A stretch of DNA of 64,000 nucleotides from Actinoalloteichus hymeniacidonis. Its GTDB lineage: Bacteria > Actinomycetota > Actinomycetes > Mycobacteriales > Pseudonocardiaceae. The position numbers were made by a program, and so were the translations under genes. Below are positions 10,067 to 23,659 of the stretch, piece by piece; the first letter of the stretch is position 1; each line of letters starts with the position of its first letter. Below the pieces are notes generated by a model. It was not told the origin of the DNA. It saw only the letters and a program-made list of their open reading frames with translations, and did not search any database. The stretch lies in assembly GCF_014203365.1 (NCBI RefSeq), contig NZ_JACHIS010000001.1:5456001-5520000 (forward strand), read 5' to 3'.

Positions 10067-11143
10067 TCAACGGCAGTGGTGTTGTCCGCGCGGCAGTTCG
10101 AAGCCGTTGTCCTCGGCCACCGAACGCAGCCGCACCGGATAGTCGGTGATGATGCCGTCCACGCCGTCGTCGATCAGTTTCTGCATGGTGGCTTCGTCGT
10201 TGATCGTCCAGGGGATGACCTGGATGCCTGCGGCGTGTGCCTCGTCGACCAACGCCTCGGTGGTGAAGGGCACGTAGTCGGGGTCGTCGATGGTGGCGTT
10301 CTGCGGCTCGCCGTGGACCGGCGAGAGTGCGCTGGCGCCGAAGGACCGCACCGCCTCGACCGGGCTGCCGCCGAAGTCGTCGATGTCCAGTCCGCCCAGC
10401 CACGGGGAACGGCCCGGCTCGCCGACCTGCAGGAAGTTCGGCTCGGTGAGGGCGACCAGCGGCAGTCGGGGTTCCAATTCGCCCATCATCATCAGCGCGC
10501 CCCAGTCGAAGCTCTGGATGGTGGTGCGGTGCAGCATCCCGGCTCGCCGGATCTCCCTTGCCGCCACCCGCACGAAGTCCTCACGAGGCGCGGTCTCGTG
10601 CGGTGCCGCCGCCTCGACCTTGGTCTCGATGTTGAACCGGACGTCCCGTGCCCCGCACCGGCCGACGAGTTGGAAGACCTCGCGCAACGTCGGCATCGGC
10701 TCGCCGGGCGCCGGACGCTGCTCCGGGTACTGCGGTTGGGTCTGCGAGCCGCAGTCCAGGGTGCGGACCTGCTCGAAGGTCAGCGTGTGCACGTACTTGC
10801 CCGCGTAGGGGAAATCGGGGTCGCCCTCGAACACCGGTTCGGTGTCCTGGCACTTCGCCGGGTTGATCAGCCGGTCGTGGGTGACGACGTCCCGGCCGTC
10901 CCTGGTGATCTGGATGTCGAGTTCGAGGGTGGTCACACCGATGCGCAGGGCGTTCTCGAACGCGGGCAGGGTGCCTTCCGGCAGGTAGGCCATCCCGCCC
11001 CGGTGTGCCTGGATGTCGAAGGCCTGCTGCGGTGCCGGAGCCGACTCCACATCGGCTGATCCGACGGCCGATGCCTGGCCTACCGAGGAGATGAGCAGGG
11101 CGCCGACCAGCAGCGACACCACACCCGACGGTGATCTGACCAT
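10067..11143 (-). CDS. Secreted glycerophosphodiester phosphodiesterase
   Basis: 358-aa GDPD-family enzyme (TIM barrel) that splits glycerophosphodiesters into glycerol 3-phosphate and alcohol. A signal peptide covers about 1-26 (VVSLLVGALLISSVGQASA). The catalytic AHRGG motif comes soon after, then TLELDIQITRDGRDVVTHD with the conserved acidic pair and His, and a C-terminal IPWTINDEATMQKLIDDGVDGIITDYP. The start at ATG 11143 is chosen for the signal peptide and the GGGAA upstream; the frame is open to 11221. Probably releases phosphate or glycerol from lipid head groups outside the cell. Confidence 0.92.
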   Translation of the reverse strand: MVRSPSGVVSLLVGALLISSVGQASAVGSADVESAPAPQQAFDIQAHRGGMAYLPEGTLPAFENALRIGVTTLELDIQITRDGRDVVTHDRLINPAKCQDTEPVFEGDPDFPYAGKYVHTLTFEQVRTLDCGSQTQPQYPEQRPAPGEPMPTLREVFQLVGRCGARDVRFNIETKVEAAAPHETAPREDFVRVAAREIRRAGMLHRTTIQSFDWGALMMMGELEPRLPLVALTEPNFLQVGEPGRSPWLGGLDIDDFGGSPVEAVRSFGASALSPVHGEPQNATIDDPDYVPFTTEALVDEAHAAGIQVIPWTINDEATMQKLIDDGVDGIITDYPVRLRSVAEDNGFELPRGQHHCR

Positions 11144-11309
11144 CAGCGGTTCCCTTCGCCCAGCGGGCACGCCCAGCCAGCGACCGTGCCTCGTCGGAGC
11201 AGCGTGGCACGGCGGATACACATCGAGGTGACCTGCGGGTTAGCGCCGGACGACGTCGGCACGCACGTCCGGGGTATCCGCCGCCGCGATTGGATGGTCG
11301 TCGCGCCGG

Positions 11310-12275
11310 TCAGGCCCTCGGCCGGTGAGCCGGTCGGGACGGCCCGACTCGCCGCAGCCCCACCGCGCAGCCCGCGGCCACCAGCGCCGCGCCCAGCAGC
11401 GCGGCCGAGGTTAGCTGCTGAGCGCTCAGACAGACCGAGGCCACCAAACCGGCCACCGGCATCGCGCCGATCAGCACCGCAGCCCGATCGGCGCCGATCC
11501 GCGAGACACAGTGGAACCACCACACGAAGGCAACGGAGGTGACCAGCAACCCCAACACGATCAGGGCGACGGTCTCCGTCGCATCGGGTAGTCGCCAGGC
11601 CGGTGGCCCCTCGGCCACCGCGCTGACCACTCCGGCGCCGATCGCCGCGATAAGACACGCGTAGGCGGAGGCACCGATCGCGCCCAGTCTGCGGATGGGG
11701 CCCACCGCGAAGAGGGTGAACGACACCTCGCCGAACATGGCAAGACAGGCGAGGAGCAAGCCCGGCCCCTGCCAGGAACCACCGCCGGAGAGCACCACGA
11801 CACCCACCAAGACCAGGGTGGCTCCGCCGATGACCCATCGGCCGGGACGCCGACCGGCGAGCAGTGGCGCAAGAATTCCCAAGACCAGCGGCGCCGAACC
11901 GACCATCGCGGTCACGAACCCGGGATCCGCATGTCGTTGGGCCAGCAGCACACAGATGCTGAATCCCACCATTCCGAGGGTCGCCACTGCGCCGAGAGCG
12001 AGGAGGTCCCGAGGCACGAGCTTGGGTAACCGTTGACCCCGGAGCACCAGCCAGCCGAACAGCCCGGCCGCGCCGATCAGATAGCGCACGGATTGAGCGG
12101 CGAACAGCGGGTAGTCGTCCAACAGCCCGGTCACGGGTACCGATGCGCCCACCAGCGCTATCCCGAGTAGGCCGAATGCGATGGCAGGCGCCGCACTCTT
12201 GATCGTCGCGGGTTCGGGGATCGTCACGCTCCGTCGAACTGGCACGGAGAACAGCGTGATCGCCGAGTGAACCAA
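11310..12275 (-). CDS. EamA/DMT family transporter
   Basis: 321-aa integral membrane protein with about ten hydrophobic segments arranged as two EamA repeats, for example IAFGLLGIALVGASVPVTG, LVLVGVVVLSG and VASVCLSAQQL. Drug/metabolite superfamily exporters move amino acids or other small metabolites out of the cell. It is divergent from a MocR-type regulator with only 17 bases between the starts; DMT exporters are common MocR neighbours, so regulation by that protein is likely. The true start may lie inside (GTG at SVTIPEP), which would leave more room for a promoter. Confidence 0.88.
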   Translation of the reverse strand: MVHSAITLFSVPVRRSVTIPEPATIKSAAPAIAFGLLGIALVGASVPVTGLLDDYPLFAAQSVRYLIGAAGLFGWLVLRGQRLPKLVPRDLLALGAVATLGMVGFSICVLLAQRHADPGFVTAMVGSAPLVLGILAPLLAGRRPGRWVIGGATLVLVGVVVLSGGGSWQGPGLLLACLAMFGEVSFTLFAVGPIRRLGAIGASAYACLIAAIGAGVVSAVAEGPPAWRLPDATETVALIVLGLLVTSVAFVWWFHCVSRIGADRAAVLIGAMPVAGLVASVCLSAQQLTSAALLGAALVAAGCAVGLRRVGPSRPAHRPRA

Positions 12276-12277
12276 AG

Positions 12278-12292
12278 ATAAGGTCCACCCTT

Positions 12293-12294
<2 letters not shown>
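12278..12294. promoter_or_regulatory. Inverted repeat over the MocR gene start
   Basis: ATAAGG-N5-CCTTAT overlaps the ATG at 12293. A second inverted pair, GGTCCA (12282-12287) and TGGACC (12305-12310), spans the start codon. The position between divergent exporter and regulator genes suggests an autoregulatory operator. Confidence 0.45.
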
Positions 12295-15263
<2,969 letters not shown>

Positions 15264-15381
15264 CCGGTCCCCGAGCGCACTACCGGCGGATCTCGTCGGC
15301 CGGCCGGCCTCGCTGTGCCGCCTGATCGACGCGAGCCGGGCCGCAGCCGGTGCCAAGGCCGGACCCGGGCCCGAACAGACG

Positions 15382-15422
15382 ACCGTGCCGCCGACGCTAG
15401 AGGGAGGCGTCGGCGGCACGGT
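15382..15422. terminator. Long hairpin between guaB1 and phoH2
   Basis: Perfect 16-bp inverted repeat ACCGTGCCGCCGACGC / GCGTCGGCGGCACGGT with a nine-base loop between two convergent genes; a bidirectional terminator. Confidence 0.88.
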
Positions 15423-15439
15423 GACTCAGCTGCCCTGCA

Positions 15440-16858
15440 TCACAACGGCGTATCGCCCTCCAACATCTCCGTCACCAGCGCGGCGATCGGAGACCGCTCG
15501 GAACGGGTGAGGGTGACATGGGCGAACAGCGGATGCCCCTTGAGTTTCTCGATCACCGCTGCCACGCCGTCGTGCCTGCCGACCCGGAGGTTGTCCCGTT
15601 GTGCCACGTCGTGGGTCAGCACCACCCGTGAGTTGGTGCCCAGCCGCGACAGCACGGTGAGCAGCACGTTGCGTTCCAGGGACTGCGCCTCGTCCACGAT
15701 GACGAAGGAATCGTGCAGCGAGCGTCCCCGGATGTGGGTCAATGGCAATACCTCGAGCATGCCTCGGTCGACGACCTCGTCGATCACATGCTGCCCGGCC
15801 AGGGCACCGAGGGTGTCGAACACCGCTTCGGCCCACGGCTGCATCTTCTCGCTCTCGCTACCCGGCAGGTAGCCGAGTTCCTGTCCACCGACGGCATAGA
15901 CCGGCCGGAAGACCACCACCTTCCGATGCTGCGAGCGCTCCATCACCGATTCGAGCCCCGCGCACAGGGCCAACGCCGACTTCCCGGTTCCGGCCCGGCC
16001 CCCGAGCGAGACGATGCCGATCTCCGGGTCGAGCAGCAGGTCGAGCGCGATCCGCTGTTCCGAGGATCGGCCACGCAGGCCGAAGGCCTCCCGTTCGCCA
16101 CGGACCAGACGGACCCGCTTGTCCGCCGTCACCCTGGCGAGCGCGCTGCTCGTTCCGGCGAGCAGCCGCAGACCCGTGTTGCACGGCAGGTCCCTAGTCT
16201 CGTCGAGGTCGATGATGTTCTCCTTGAACAGGGAGTCCATCACCTCCTGGTCGATGTCGAGATCGGTCATCCCGGTCCACCCGGAGGGCGTGACGTTCTG
16301 CGCTCGATACTCGTCGGCGACCAGACCGACCGACCCCGCCTTGACCCGCAGGGGCATGTCCTTGGTCACCAGGGTGACGCGCCTGCCCTCGGCGGCCAGG
16401 TTCAGCGCACACGCCAGGATGCGCGCGTCGTTGGAATCGGTGCGGAAGCCCGGCGGCAACACCGAGGGATCGGTGTGATTGAGCTCCACATGCAGCGTGC
16501 CGTCGGCCTCCCCGACGGGGATGGGCCGATCCAACCTGCCGTGGCTCAGCCGCAGGTCGTCCAGCAGCCGGAGGGACTCCCGGGCGAACCAACCCAGTTC
16601 GGGGTGGTGCCGCTTGCCCTCCAGTTCGCTGATCACCACCAGCGGGAGGACCACGGAATGCTCGGCGAATCGAGTGATCGCCCAGGGATCGGACAAGAGG
16701 ACCGACGTGTCGAGCACGTAGGTGGCGGTGCGATCCTTCGTGCGGGACCCGCGAGAGCGGGTGGCCCGCTTGGCGGGTTCAGCCGTCACCTCCGAGTTGT
16801 TCGACTTCGTGCTGGAGGTACTGCTGGCGGACCGCCTCGAAGAACGGGGTGCAGTCAC
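15440..16858 (-). CDS. phoH2: PhoH2: PIN domain fused to PhoH ATPase
   Basis: 472-aa protein. After a basic, Ser-rich tail (1-45) comes a PIN nuclease domain (about 46-180) with acidic residues in [17 protein letters not shown] and TDSNDARIL. The PhoH ATPase follows, with Walker [10 protein letters not shown] (286-294) and Walker B FVIVDE (385-390). Mycobacterial PhoH2 is described as a sequence-specific RNA helicase and ribonuclease, which fits this architecture. The upstream gap of 415 bases probably holds its promoter. Both catalytic sets look intact. Confidence 0.93.
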   Translation of the reverse strand: MTAPRSSRRSASSTSSTKSNNSEVTAEPAKRATRSRGSRTKDRTATYVLDTSVLLSDPWAITRFAEHSVVLPLVVISELEGKRHHPELGWFARESLRLLDDLRLSHGRLDRPIPVGEADGTLHVELNHTDPSVLPPGFRTDSNDARILACALNLAAEGRRVTLVTKDMPLRVKAGSVGLVADEYRAQNVTPSGWTGMTDLDIDQEVMDSLFKENIIDLDETRDLPCNTGLRLLAGTSSALARVTADKRVRLVRGEREAFGLRGRSSEQRIALDLLLDPEIGIVSLGGRAGTGKSALALCAGLESVMERSQHRKVVVFRPVYAVGGQELGYLPGSESEKMQPWAEAVFDTLGALAGQHVIDEVVDRGMLEVLPLTHIRGRSLHDSFVIVDEAQSLERNVLLTVLSRLGTNSRVVLTHDVAQRDNLRVGRHDGVAAVIEKLKGHPLFAHVTLTRSERSPIAALVTEMLEGDTPL

Positions 16859-17273
16859 GGCAACTCCCTAGCGACCACGTGGCGCGGACGCATCTCGGTG
16901 GGCCGGGTACGCTCCTGGCCGTTCGGATACGCCGGTTATCACCCGCGGAGGGCACGAGCGGCCGGAGCCTGCCCCACGCCCCTGCCAGCTGACCGGATCG
17001 GCAGGCCTGACGCCTGCAATCCGTTGCCGTACCCACTGAAATCACGACGTGAGCCTCCCGGGGCGGGCCGCCTCCGTCACGACTCGCCTCTTCGGACGCT
17101 ACCTCCGCTCACCGGCATCTGGCACGGGCCACACAGGTGATTCGCCGAGCGGTAGTCCGCACGCTACGTGCAGGCCTGGCCTGGGAAACCTGGTGTTTCA
17201 CCAAGCACATGCAGGCGAAACACCGACGTCGCCGCCACGCGGTCCGGCCGGATTCGGAAACGGCCCAACCGGC
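16859..17273. other. Intergenic region upstream of phoH2 and downstream of the DUF885 gene
   Basis: 415 bases without a convincing gene. It holds an 8-bp hairpin, GGTGTTTC (17192-17199) with GAAACACC (17217-17224), 50 bases beyond the DUF885 gene end, possibly its terminator. The part next to phoH2 should hold that gene's promoter, but no clear -10/-35 pair was seen. Confidence 0.4.
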
Positions 17274-18518
17274 TCACCAGCAATCGAAGGTTGGTTCGCT
17301 CACCCGTTCAGCGCAATCGATCTCCGTCCGAACGGACTCGGGCACCAATGGTTCGTCCAGCAATCTCGCATAGCGGACGCCCAGGGGCTCCGCCGCAGGC
17401 CGCAGATCGAGCCAGGTCCGCAGCAAGCGGTAGCCCTCGACATAGGTGGTGGTGTATGCCCGCCACAACGGGTCGGCGAGGAAGCGGAGTGCCTGTCTGG
17501 CACGTCGATCCGAGATCAGCAGCCAACGGCGGAGGAAGGCCACCACCTCGTCCTCGTCGGCTCCTCGGTCGTGCAGCATCAGCGCGGCGTCCTGTCGGAC
17601 TCCGAGCAGGCCCGCTCGGACGGTCTCGACGCGCTCGACGAGTTCGCCCTCCATTCGGAGCCCGAGGTCGGCCATGATCTCCGAGGTCCATCGCCCCCAG
17701 CCCGGGCCGACGATCGCGTGCAGTCCCAGGTCGGCCATGCCCTCGGCCATCAGGCATTGCGGGGTGTTGACCAGAAAGATCGTCTGTTCCTGCTGGCCGG
17801 AGCGGCCGACGAGGCCTGCCTCCTTGCGGCAGTGCTCGGTGTGATGCCCCGGATACGACTCATGGGCGATCAGATGCGGGAGATGCGCCATCCGATGGCC
17901 GATGTCGGTGTTGATCGACACTCGTGACCGGTAGTCGCCGAGGTAGTAGTTGAAACCGCTCCATGGTTTGTCGCTGACCACCTCGTATTCGACGGCCTCG
18001 TGCTCGGGCAGGCCGAACTGGGCCCGCACGCGCTCGCGGAGCGCGCCGGAGATCTCGCGGACGCAGCCTTCGAGGCGATGCGGTGGGATCTCGTCTCGTC
18101 TGCGTAGGTCGGCGAGTCTTTCCGGCAGTGGCCCCGAGCCCGGCAGCAGGGCGGCGAGATCGGCATGGACGGCTCGATAGGCATCGGTGTCGCCGGGTGC
18201 GATGCGAACCTGGAAGTAGGACTCGACCTCGTCGACGAAGCCGATCTCCTGGCCCGCGAGCCGCCGACCCGAACATTCCAGCGCGGTGAGTTGGGCGTCC
18301 AGGAACCGGGTGCGCTCCGCCGCCAGCCCTGCGGCGGGTAACCGCGCGCGCAGTTCGGCAGCCCACCGCGCCAATGCGGCGGGCTCCGGACGCGGTTCGA
18401 GATCGACCTGTCGTCGCAACCGAGGGTCGCCCGGATAGGCATCGACGAATCCTTCGACCAGGCGATCGAAACGCAGCCCCAACAGCAGGTACTCGCGAAC
18501 GAGCTGGTTGCCGTCCAT
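17274..18518 (-). CDS. DUF885 family protein, probable metallopeptidase
   Basis: 414-aa soluble helical protein. The DUF885 signature HESYPGHH lies at 219-226, with a His two residues later and a downstream acidic AEGMADLGLH, consistent with a gluzincin-like zinc site (HExYPGH variant of HExxH). Another conserved block is YYLGDYRSRVSINTDIG. It is shorter than secreted DUF885 proteins of about 600 aa and has no signal peptide, so it probably acts in the cytoplasm. Substrate unknown. Confidence 0.82.
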   Translation of the reverse strand: MDGNQLVREYLLLGLRFDRLVEGFVDAYPGDPRLRRQVDLEPRPEPAALARWAAELRARLPAAGLAAERTRFLDAQLTALECSGRRLAGQEIGFVDEVESYFQVRIAPGDTDAYRAVHADLAALLPGSGPLPERLADLRRRDEIPPHRLEGCVREISGALRERVRAQFGLPEHEAVEYEVVSDKPWSGFNYYLGDYRSRVSINTDIGHRMAHLPHLIAHESYPGHHTEHCRKEAGLVGRSGQQEQTIFLVNTPQCLMAEGMADLGLHAIVGPGWGRWTSEIMADLGLRMEGELVERVETVRAGLLGVRQDAALMLHDRGADEDEVVAFLRRWLLISDRRARQALRFLADPLWRAYTTTYVEGYRLLRTWLDLRPAAEPLGVRYARLLDEPLVPESVRTEIDCAERVSEPTFDCW

Positions 18519-18661
18519 GGACCGGGGAGCCTACGGGCCGAGTCTTCCTTTCACGAGAGCGTGCGTATACCAAAGTCGTCACGCACCCACCATCATCGGG
18601 GGCCGGGCGTGGTACCAGCACAGATCGCGAACAGTAACTAATATCGAGTATCAACCTGCGG

Positions 18662-18679
18662 TTTCACTAACGAGTGAAA
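18662..18679. promoter_or_regulatory. Palindrome TTTCACT-N4-AGTGAAA
   Basis: Perfect 7-bp inverted repeat with a four-base spacer in AT-rich DNA. It shares the TTTCAC...GTGA theme with the palindrome 93 bases downstream. Either an operator or a small hairpin. Confidence 0.45.
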
Positions 18680-18754
18680 ATCAACGGAAATTGCGATAAC
18701 CACTCGATGGTGAATACCCGGTTGGATGATCTCGACTTAGTTAGAATTATTCTT

Positions 18755-18770
18755 TCACACAATAGTGTGA
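18755..18770. promoter_or_regulatory. Palindrome TCACAC-N4-GTGTGA
   Basis: Perfect 6-bp inverted repeat, spacer AATA, preceded by TT. Similar in half-site to 18662-18679, suggesting one regulator binding two sites. Confidence 0.45.
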
Positions 18771-19096
18771 CTCCGTTTCCCAGGATTGGCTTTCTGCTAG
18801 TAACTTTTGCCCTCGGCAGAGAAACACTTCGACTTCGCGACGTCAGTTCGCTGGTTCGAAGCCCCGAAACCGGTCGCCGGGAGTGGCTCGGAGACCGTAA
18901 ACGCCTGTCGAGGAGCCTGCGCCAAGCCTGAATGTTGACGCGTTTTCCGTCGAGACGGGAACCCCTCGGCGTCGGTCACGACCGCCATGACGGGGACCGC
19001 AGATCCGCAAGGCTCTGCTGCTCGAGTCGGCCTGTCGCCTCGAGTAACGGCACACCGGGAATCCCGAGCTACATTCCAAGAGGAGAGTGAATCCAA

Positions 19097-19357
19097 GTGC
19101 TGAAGAAGGCAGGCGCTGTCGCCGCTGCTGCAGCCGGTCTGATGATGCTGGCTCCGGCCGCATTCGCGGGCAGCTACGACAACGATGGCATCAACATCCT
19201 CAACGACAACCAGCTCAGCGTGCTGCCGATCCAGCTGTGCGGCAACAACGTGGCCGTCCTGGGCATCATCGTCCCGATCGCCTCGCCGCAGATCAGCGAC
19301 TGCACCAACGCGCCGCTGACCAGCGACGTGGGCAACACCACGAAGATCGTGGACTGA
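19097..19357 (+). CDS. Small secreted chaplin-like peptide
   Basis: 86-aa precursor with a clean signal peptide (1-24, cut after AFA). The mature 62 residues hold two Cys (48 and 69) bracketing a hydrophobic core, CGNNVAVLGIIVP, which resembles the chaplin core CGNTVNVIGLLNP of Streptomyces surface proteins. The spacing of 20 residues between the Cys is also similar. Chaplins assemble into amyloid films on aerial hyphae; the similarity is by eye and the identity below that of true chaplins. The GTG start has AGGAGAG nine bases upstream. No LPxTG anchor is present, as in short chaplins. Confidence 0.75.
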   Translation: MLKKAGAVAAAAAGLMMLAPAAFAGSYDNDGINILNDNQLSVLPIQLCGNNVAVLGIIVPIASPQISDCTNAPLTSDVGNTTKIVD

Positions 19358-19378
19358 GTTCTCCCACGTAACACCCCG

Positions 19379-19411
19379 GCGGGGCGGTAGGCATCTTGTC
19401 TGCCGCCCCGC
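19379..19411 (+). terminator. Hairpin terminator after the chaplin-like gene
   Basis: GCGGGGCGG / CCGCCCCGC inverted repeat, 9 bp, loop about 15 bases, 21 bases after the stop. Confidence 0.7.
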
Positions 19412-19512
19412 TGACGTGTCCGACCGGTATGTCCGGGCAGGCGAGCTTCCGGCCCCGTTGCCCGTATCGCGGCAGTCGCCTGCGGTGTCGCCGCACACAT
19501 GTGCCCCCGATA

Positions 19513-19535
19513 CGTAACCTACGGTCCCGTAACCT
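19513..19535 (+). promoter_or_regulatory. Direct repeats CGTAACCT upstream of hemolysin III
   Basis: Two copies of CGTAACCT, 15 bases apart start to start, end seven bases before the GTG start at 19543. Each contains TAACCT, the hexamer that I also see as a likely -10 at 23581 and 36327. They may be an operator or overlapping promoter elements. Confidence 0.35.
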
Positions 19536-19542
19536 GGGGCAC

Positions 19543-20211
19543 GTGACCGCAATAACCGTGCCGAAGCCGCTCGCGAAGCCTCGGATGCGCGGCTGGATCC
19601 ACCTCTGGTCGTTCTTCATCACGCTGATCTCCGGTGGCACGCTGATCACGCTCGCCGCGACCACCGCCACCGCAGCCGCGTGGATCTCGGTGACGGTCTA
19701 CGTACTCACCATCCTCGGGCTCTTCGGAGTCAGTGCCCTCTACCACCGACATCATTGGGCGAGCAATGCGAGCCGGGCCTGGATGAAGCGGCTCGACCAT
19801 TCGATGATCTTCATCTTCATCGCGGGCACGTACACGCCCTTCGCCGTGCTCACGCTGTCCGACCAGACCGGGGCCGTGGTCCTCGGGGTGATCTGGGGCG
19901 GCGCGGCGGCAGGGGTCGCACTGAAGCTGCTGTGGCCGCACGCGCCCCGCTGGGTGGGGGTGCCGATCTACATCGGCCTCGGCTGGGTCGCCGTGTTCGT
20001 GATGCCCGAGATCGGTCAGAACGCCGGGATCGCGGCGCTGGTCCTGCTCATCGTGGGCGGCGTGTTCTACACGGTCGGTGCGGTGTTCTACGCGACTCGC
20101 TGGCCCGACCCCTGGCCGACGGTGTTCGGGTATCACGAGTTCTTCCACGCCACCACGGTCGTGGCGGCGCTCTGCCATCACATCGCGATCTGGTTCGTGT
20201 TGTTCGGCTAG
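19543..20211 (+). CDS. Hemolysin III (TrhA/PAQR) family membrane protein
   Basis: 222-aa protein with seven hydrophobic segments. PAQR/HlyIII metal-site motifs are seen: SALYHRHHW in the second segment, KRLDHSMIFIFIAGTYTPF, and the C-terminal YHEFFHATTVVAALCHHIA. The family comprises zinc-dependent membrane hydrolase-like proteins linked to membrane energetics; a hemolytic role is historical. The GTG at 19543 has CTGGGG nearby. It corresponds in synteny to Rv1085c beside the DUF255 gene Rv1084. Confidence 0.9.
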   Translation: MTAITVPKPLAKPRMRGWIHLWSFFITLISGGTLITLAATTATAAAWISVTVYVLTILGLFGVSALYHRHHWASNASRAWMKRLDHSMIFIFIAGTYTPFAVLTLSDQTGAVVLGVIWGGAAAGVALKLLWPHAPRWVGVPIYIGLGWVAVFVMPEIGQNAGIAALVLLIVGGVFYTVGAVFYATRWPDPWPTVFGYHEFFHATTVVAALCHHIAIWFVLFG

Positions 20212-20282
20212 ATCCCGCCGACGCAGTCGAAGGGGTGGCCTGAACACCACGCCCGTCGACTCCGCTGGCGGCCGCCTGCGGA

Positions 20283-20915
20283 TCAGGTCAGGTCGGGTCC
20301 CTGGGTCCGCAGCTTCTCGACCTCGGCCATCGCGCCGCGCAACTCGCCGAGCCAGTCGTCCGCGTGCTCGCCGACCAACCGCACCGCCCACGCCAAGGCC
20401 TCCGAACGGGAGCGGGCCACTCCGGCGTCGACCAGGGTGTCCAGCACGAGTCGCTCGGACTGGCGCAGCCTGGTCATGACCGGCACGGAGACCGTGGTGA
20501 AGTGCTCCTCGGTCTCCCCCAGCTTCGCGCCCCAGGCGACCTTGCGCCCGTAGCGGTGCTCGGCCTGCCGAGCGATCTCGATGCGCTCCTCGCGGGTCTG
20601 CTCGCGGAACCTGGCGATGCGTCCCGACTCGGCGGCGCTGCGCGCGGCATCGTCGGTGAACTCATCGGTCAGTGCGGGCAGCTCGCCGACAACGAGGATC
20701 TCCTCGCGGTCGATGGTCAGCTCGGGAGCTTCGACGAACCAACCGTCGGGCAGCCGCCCGGCGAACCAGCCTGCGGCGTCGTCGGTGGCGGGCAGGTCGG
20801 TCTGCTGCCAGCCGCCGCGTCCTCTGCCTCGGCCCCTGCCGGGCCGTCCACCACCGGGACCGCCGCCCCAGCCGCCGTGTGGACCGCGACCCACTGCCAT
20901 GAATCGTGCGTACAT
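20283..20915 (-). CDS. Conserved actinobacterial protein with RG-rich N-terminus
   Basis: 210-aa protein. Residues 6-36 are a Gly/Arg-rich tract (GGGRPGRGRGRGRGGW), reminiscent of RNA-binding RGG boxes. A central acidic domain follows, and the C-terminal 60 residues form helices with a ribbon-helix-helix-like pattern (RSRSEALAWAVRLVGE). ATG 20915 has GGAGG five bases upstream, so it is chosen over ATG 20900. It lies between hemolysin III and the DUF255 gene. Function unknown; RNA or DNA binding is an inference from composition. Confidence 0.78.
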   Translation of the reverse strand: MYARFMAVGRGPHGGWGGGPGGGRPGRGRGRGRGGWQQTDLPATDDAAGWFAGRLPDGWFVEAPELTIDREEILVVGELPALTDEFTDDAARSAAESGRIARFREQTREERIEIARQAEHRYGRKVAWGAKLGETEEHFTTVSVPVMTRLRQSERLVLDTLVDAGVARSRSEALAWAVRLVGEHADDWLGELRGAMAEVEKLRTQGPDLT

Positions 20916-21036
20916 TACCGCCTCCATTGCAACGATTACTTGATTACACCTCTTGCAACGTTGCGGGGGGCAGCGCTTGTTCCCGTGGCAGGCCCACTCG
21001 CGGGACAACCACGGGACAGACTGGAGAACTCGCAGG

Positions 21037-23134
<2,098 letters not shown>

Positions 23135-23145
<11 letters not shown>

Positions 23146-23299
23146 GATTCCGAGCCTCCCAGCAGGTGCCGACGCGCGCACCAACGCCCCGCCGCCGGGC
23201 AGGCGGGCCGACCGGCGGCGGGGCTGCCGCGCTGGAATGACCAGCGCCGCGTAGGTGGTTCGATCAGAGATTCACCGGAGTGCCGCCTCCAGGGAGCCG
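23135..23299. repeat. Long direct repeat, left copy
   Basis: Runs from codon 4 of the DUF255 gene through the intergenic terminator into a remnant of the 3' end of the pectate lyase gene. Identical to 25785-25959 except for two adjacent substitutions (GT/CC near 23166) and a 10-base deletion after 23287. This copy keeps the intact DUF255 start. Confidence 0.95.
23186..23224 (-). terminator. Duplicated hairpin terminator, left copy
   Basis: Perfect 13-bp inverted repeat GCCCCGCCGCCGG / CCGGCGGCGGGGC, loop 13 bases. It was originally the terminator of the pectate lyase gene; in this copy it lies just upstream of the DUF255 start. Confidence 0.75.
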
Positions 23300-23557
23300 C
23301 AGCTCGCTACGTCGGCTTCCTGATGCGTCAGGATCGCTGGAAGGAGCTGAAGGCTCCAGCTCGAACGCAACAATGCCTGAAAATCACACCACCGTGTACT
23401 AGACACCTACCTGCGAATGCTGTCGAAGTTCCGCCGCATCAGGGACAGCCGCCAGCGCGGCACCAGCCGCTACGACCATCTTCTCTCATTCGACGAGCTG
23501 CAGCAGATCTCGAACGCGCGGGTGCATCCTTCGAACCGTCTCAGGACCGACCGGTGA
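23300..23557 (+). pseudogene. Degraded coding remnant at the left end of the islet
   Basis: Two adjacent stretches look coding but are in different frames: 23300-23350 reads YVGFLMRQDRWKELK, and 23381-23557 reads TYLRMLSKFRRIRD and ends with HPSNRLRTDR and a stop. No start codon and an internal stop at 23378. Probably the tail of a gene carried with the islet; family not recognised. Confidence 0.4.
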
Positions 23558-23577
23558 AGCGCGCAGAGAGCCGCGTG

Positions 23578-23586
23578 TGCTAACCT
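23578..23586 (+). promoter_or_regulatory. Extended -10 promoter of the AbiF-associated RNA
   Basis: TGCTAACCT matches an extended -10 (TGn plus TAnnnT). The same nine bases occur upstream of the greA leader hairpin at 36324. A transcript would start near 23592, just before the structured RNA. Confidence 0.5.
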
Positions 23587-23590
23587 TGAT

Positions 23591-23647
23591 GTATCACGAC
23601 CGGTTCCGCCTGCCTCGGCAGGTCCAGGGCCGGTCCTCATTTTTTTC
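23591..23647 (+). ncRNA. Structured RNA ending in a terminator, upstream of abiF
   Basis: A two-part hairpin, outer stem GACCGG (23598-23603) with CCGGTC (23630-23635) and inner stem CCTGC (23609-23613) with GCAGG (23618-23622) and loop CTCG, is followed by a T-run of seven (23640-23646). The run ends 13 bases before the abiF GTG. Structured RNAs directly upstream of abiF genes are known (AbiF RNA motif), and AbiF with its RNA has been proposed as an RNA toxin-antitoxin ancestral to Cas13. The size and T-run fit a short separate transcript. Covariance support was not tested. Confidence 0.65.
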
Positions 23648-23659
23648 GGGAAGGTCCGC

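Larger units (their letters stand above)
18519..19096. other. AT-richer intergenic region upstream of the chaplin-like gene
   Basis: 578 bases without a convincing gene. Positions 18630-18800 are much richer in A and T than the flanks and contain two palindromes, 18662-18679 and 18755-18770. The 3' part is normal GC. Open frames here (for example 18674-18931 plus) lack coding character. Probably a long regulatory region for the secreted peptide at 19097. Confidence 0.5.

Noticed and set aside
18840-18870. tRNA-like T-loop GGTTCGAAGCC
   Set aside because: No matching acceptor, D-arm or anticodon arm around it.
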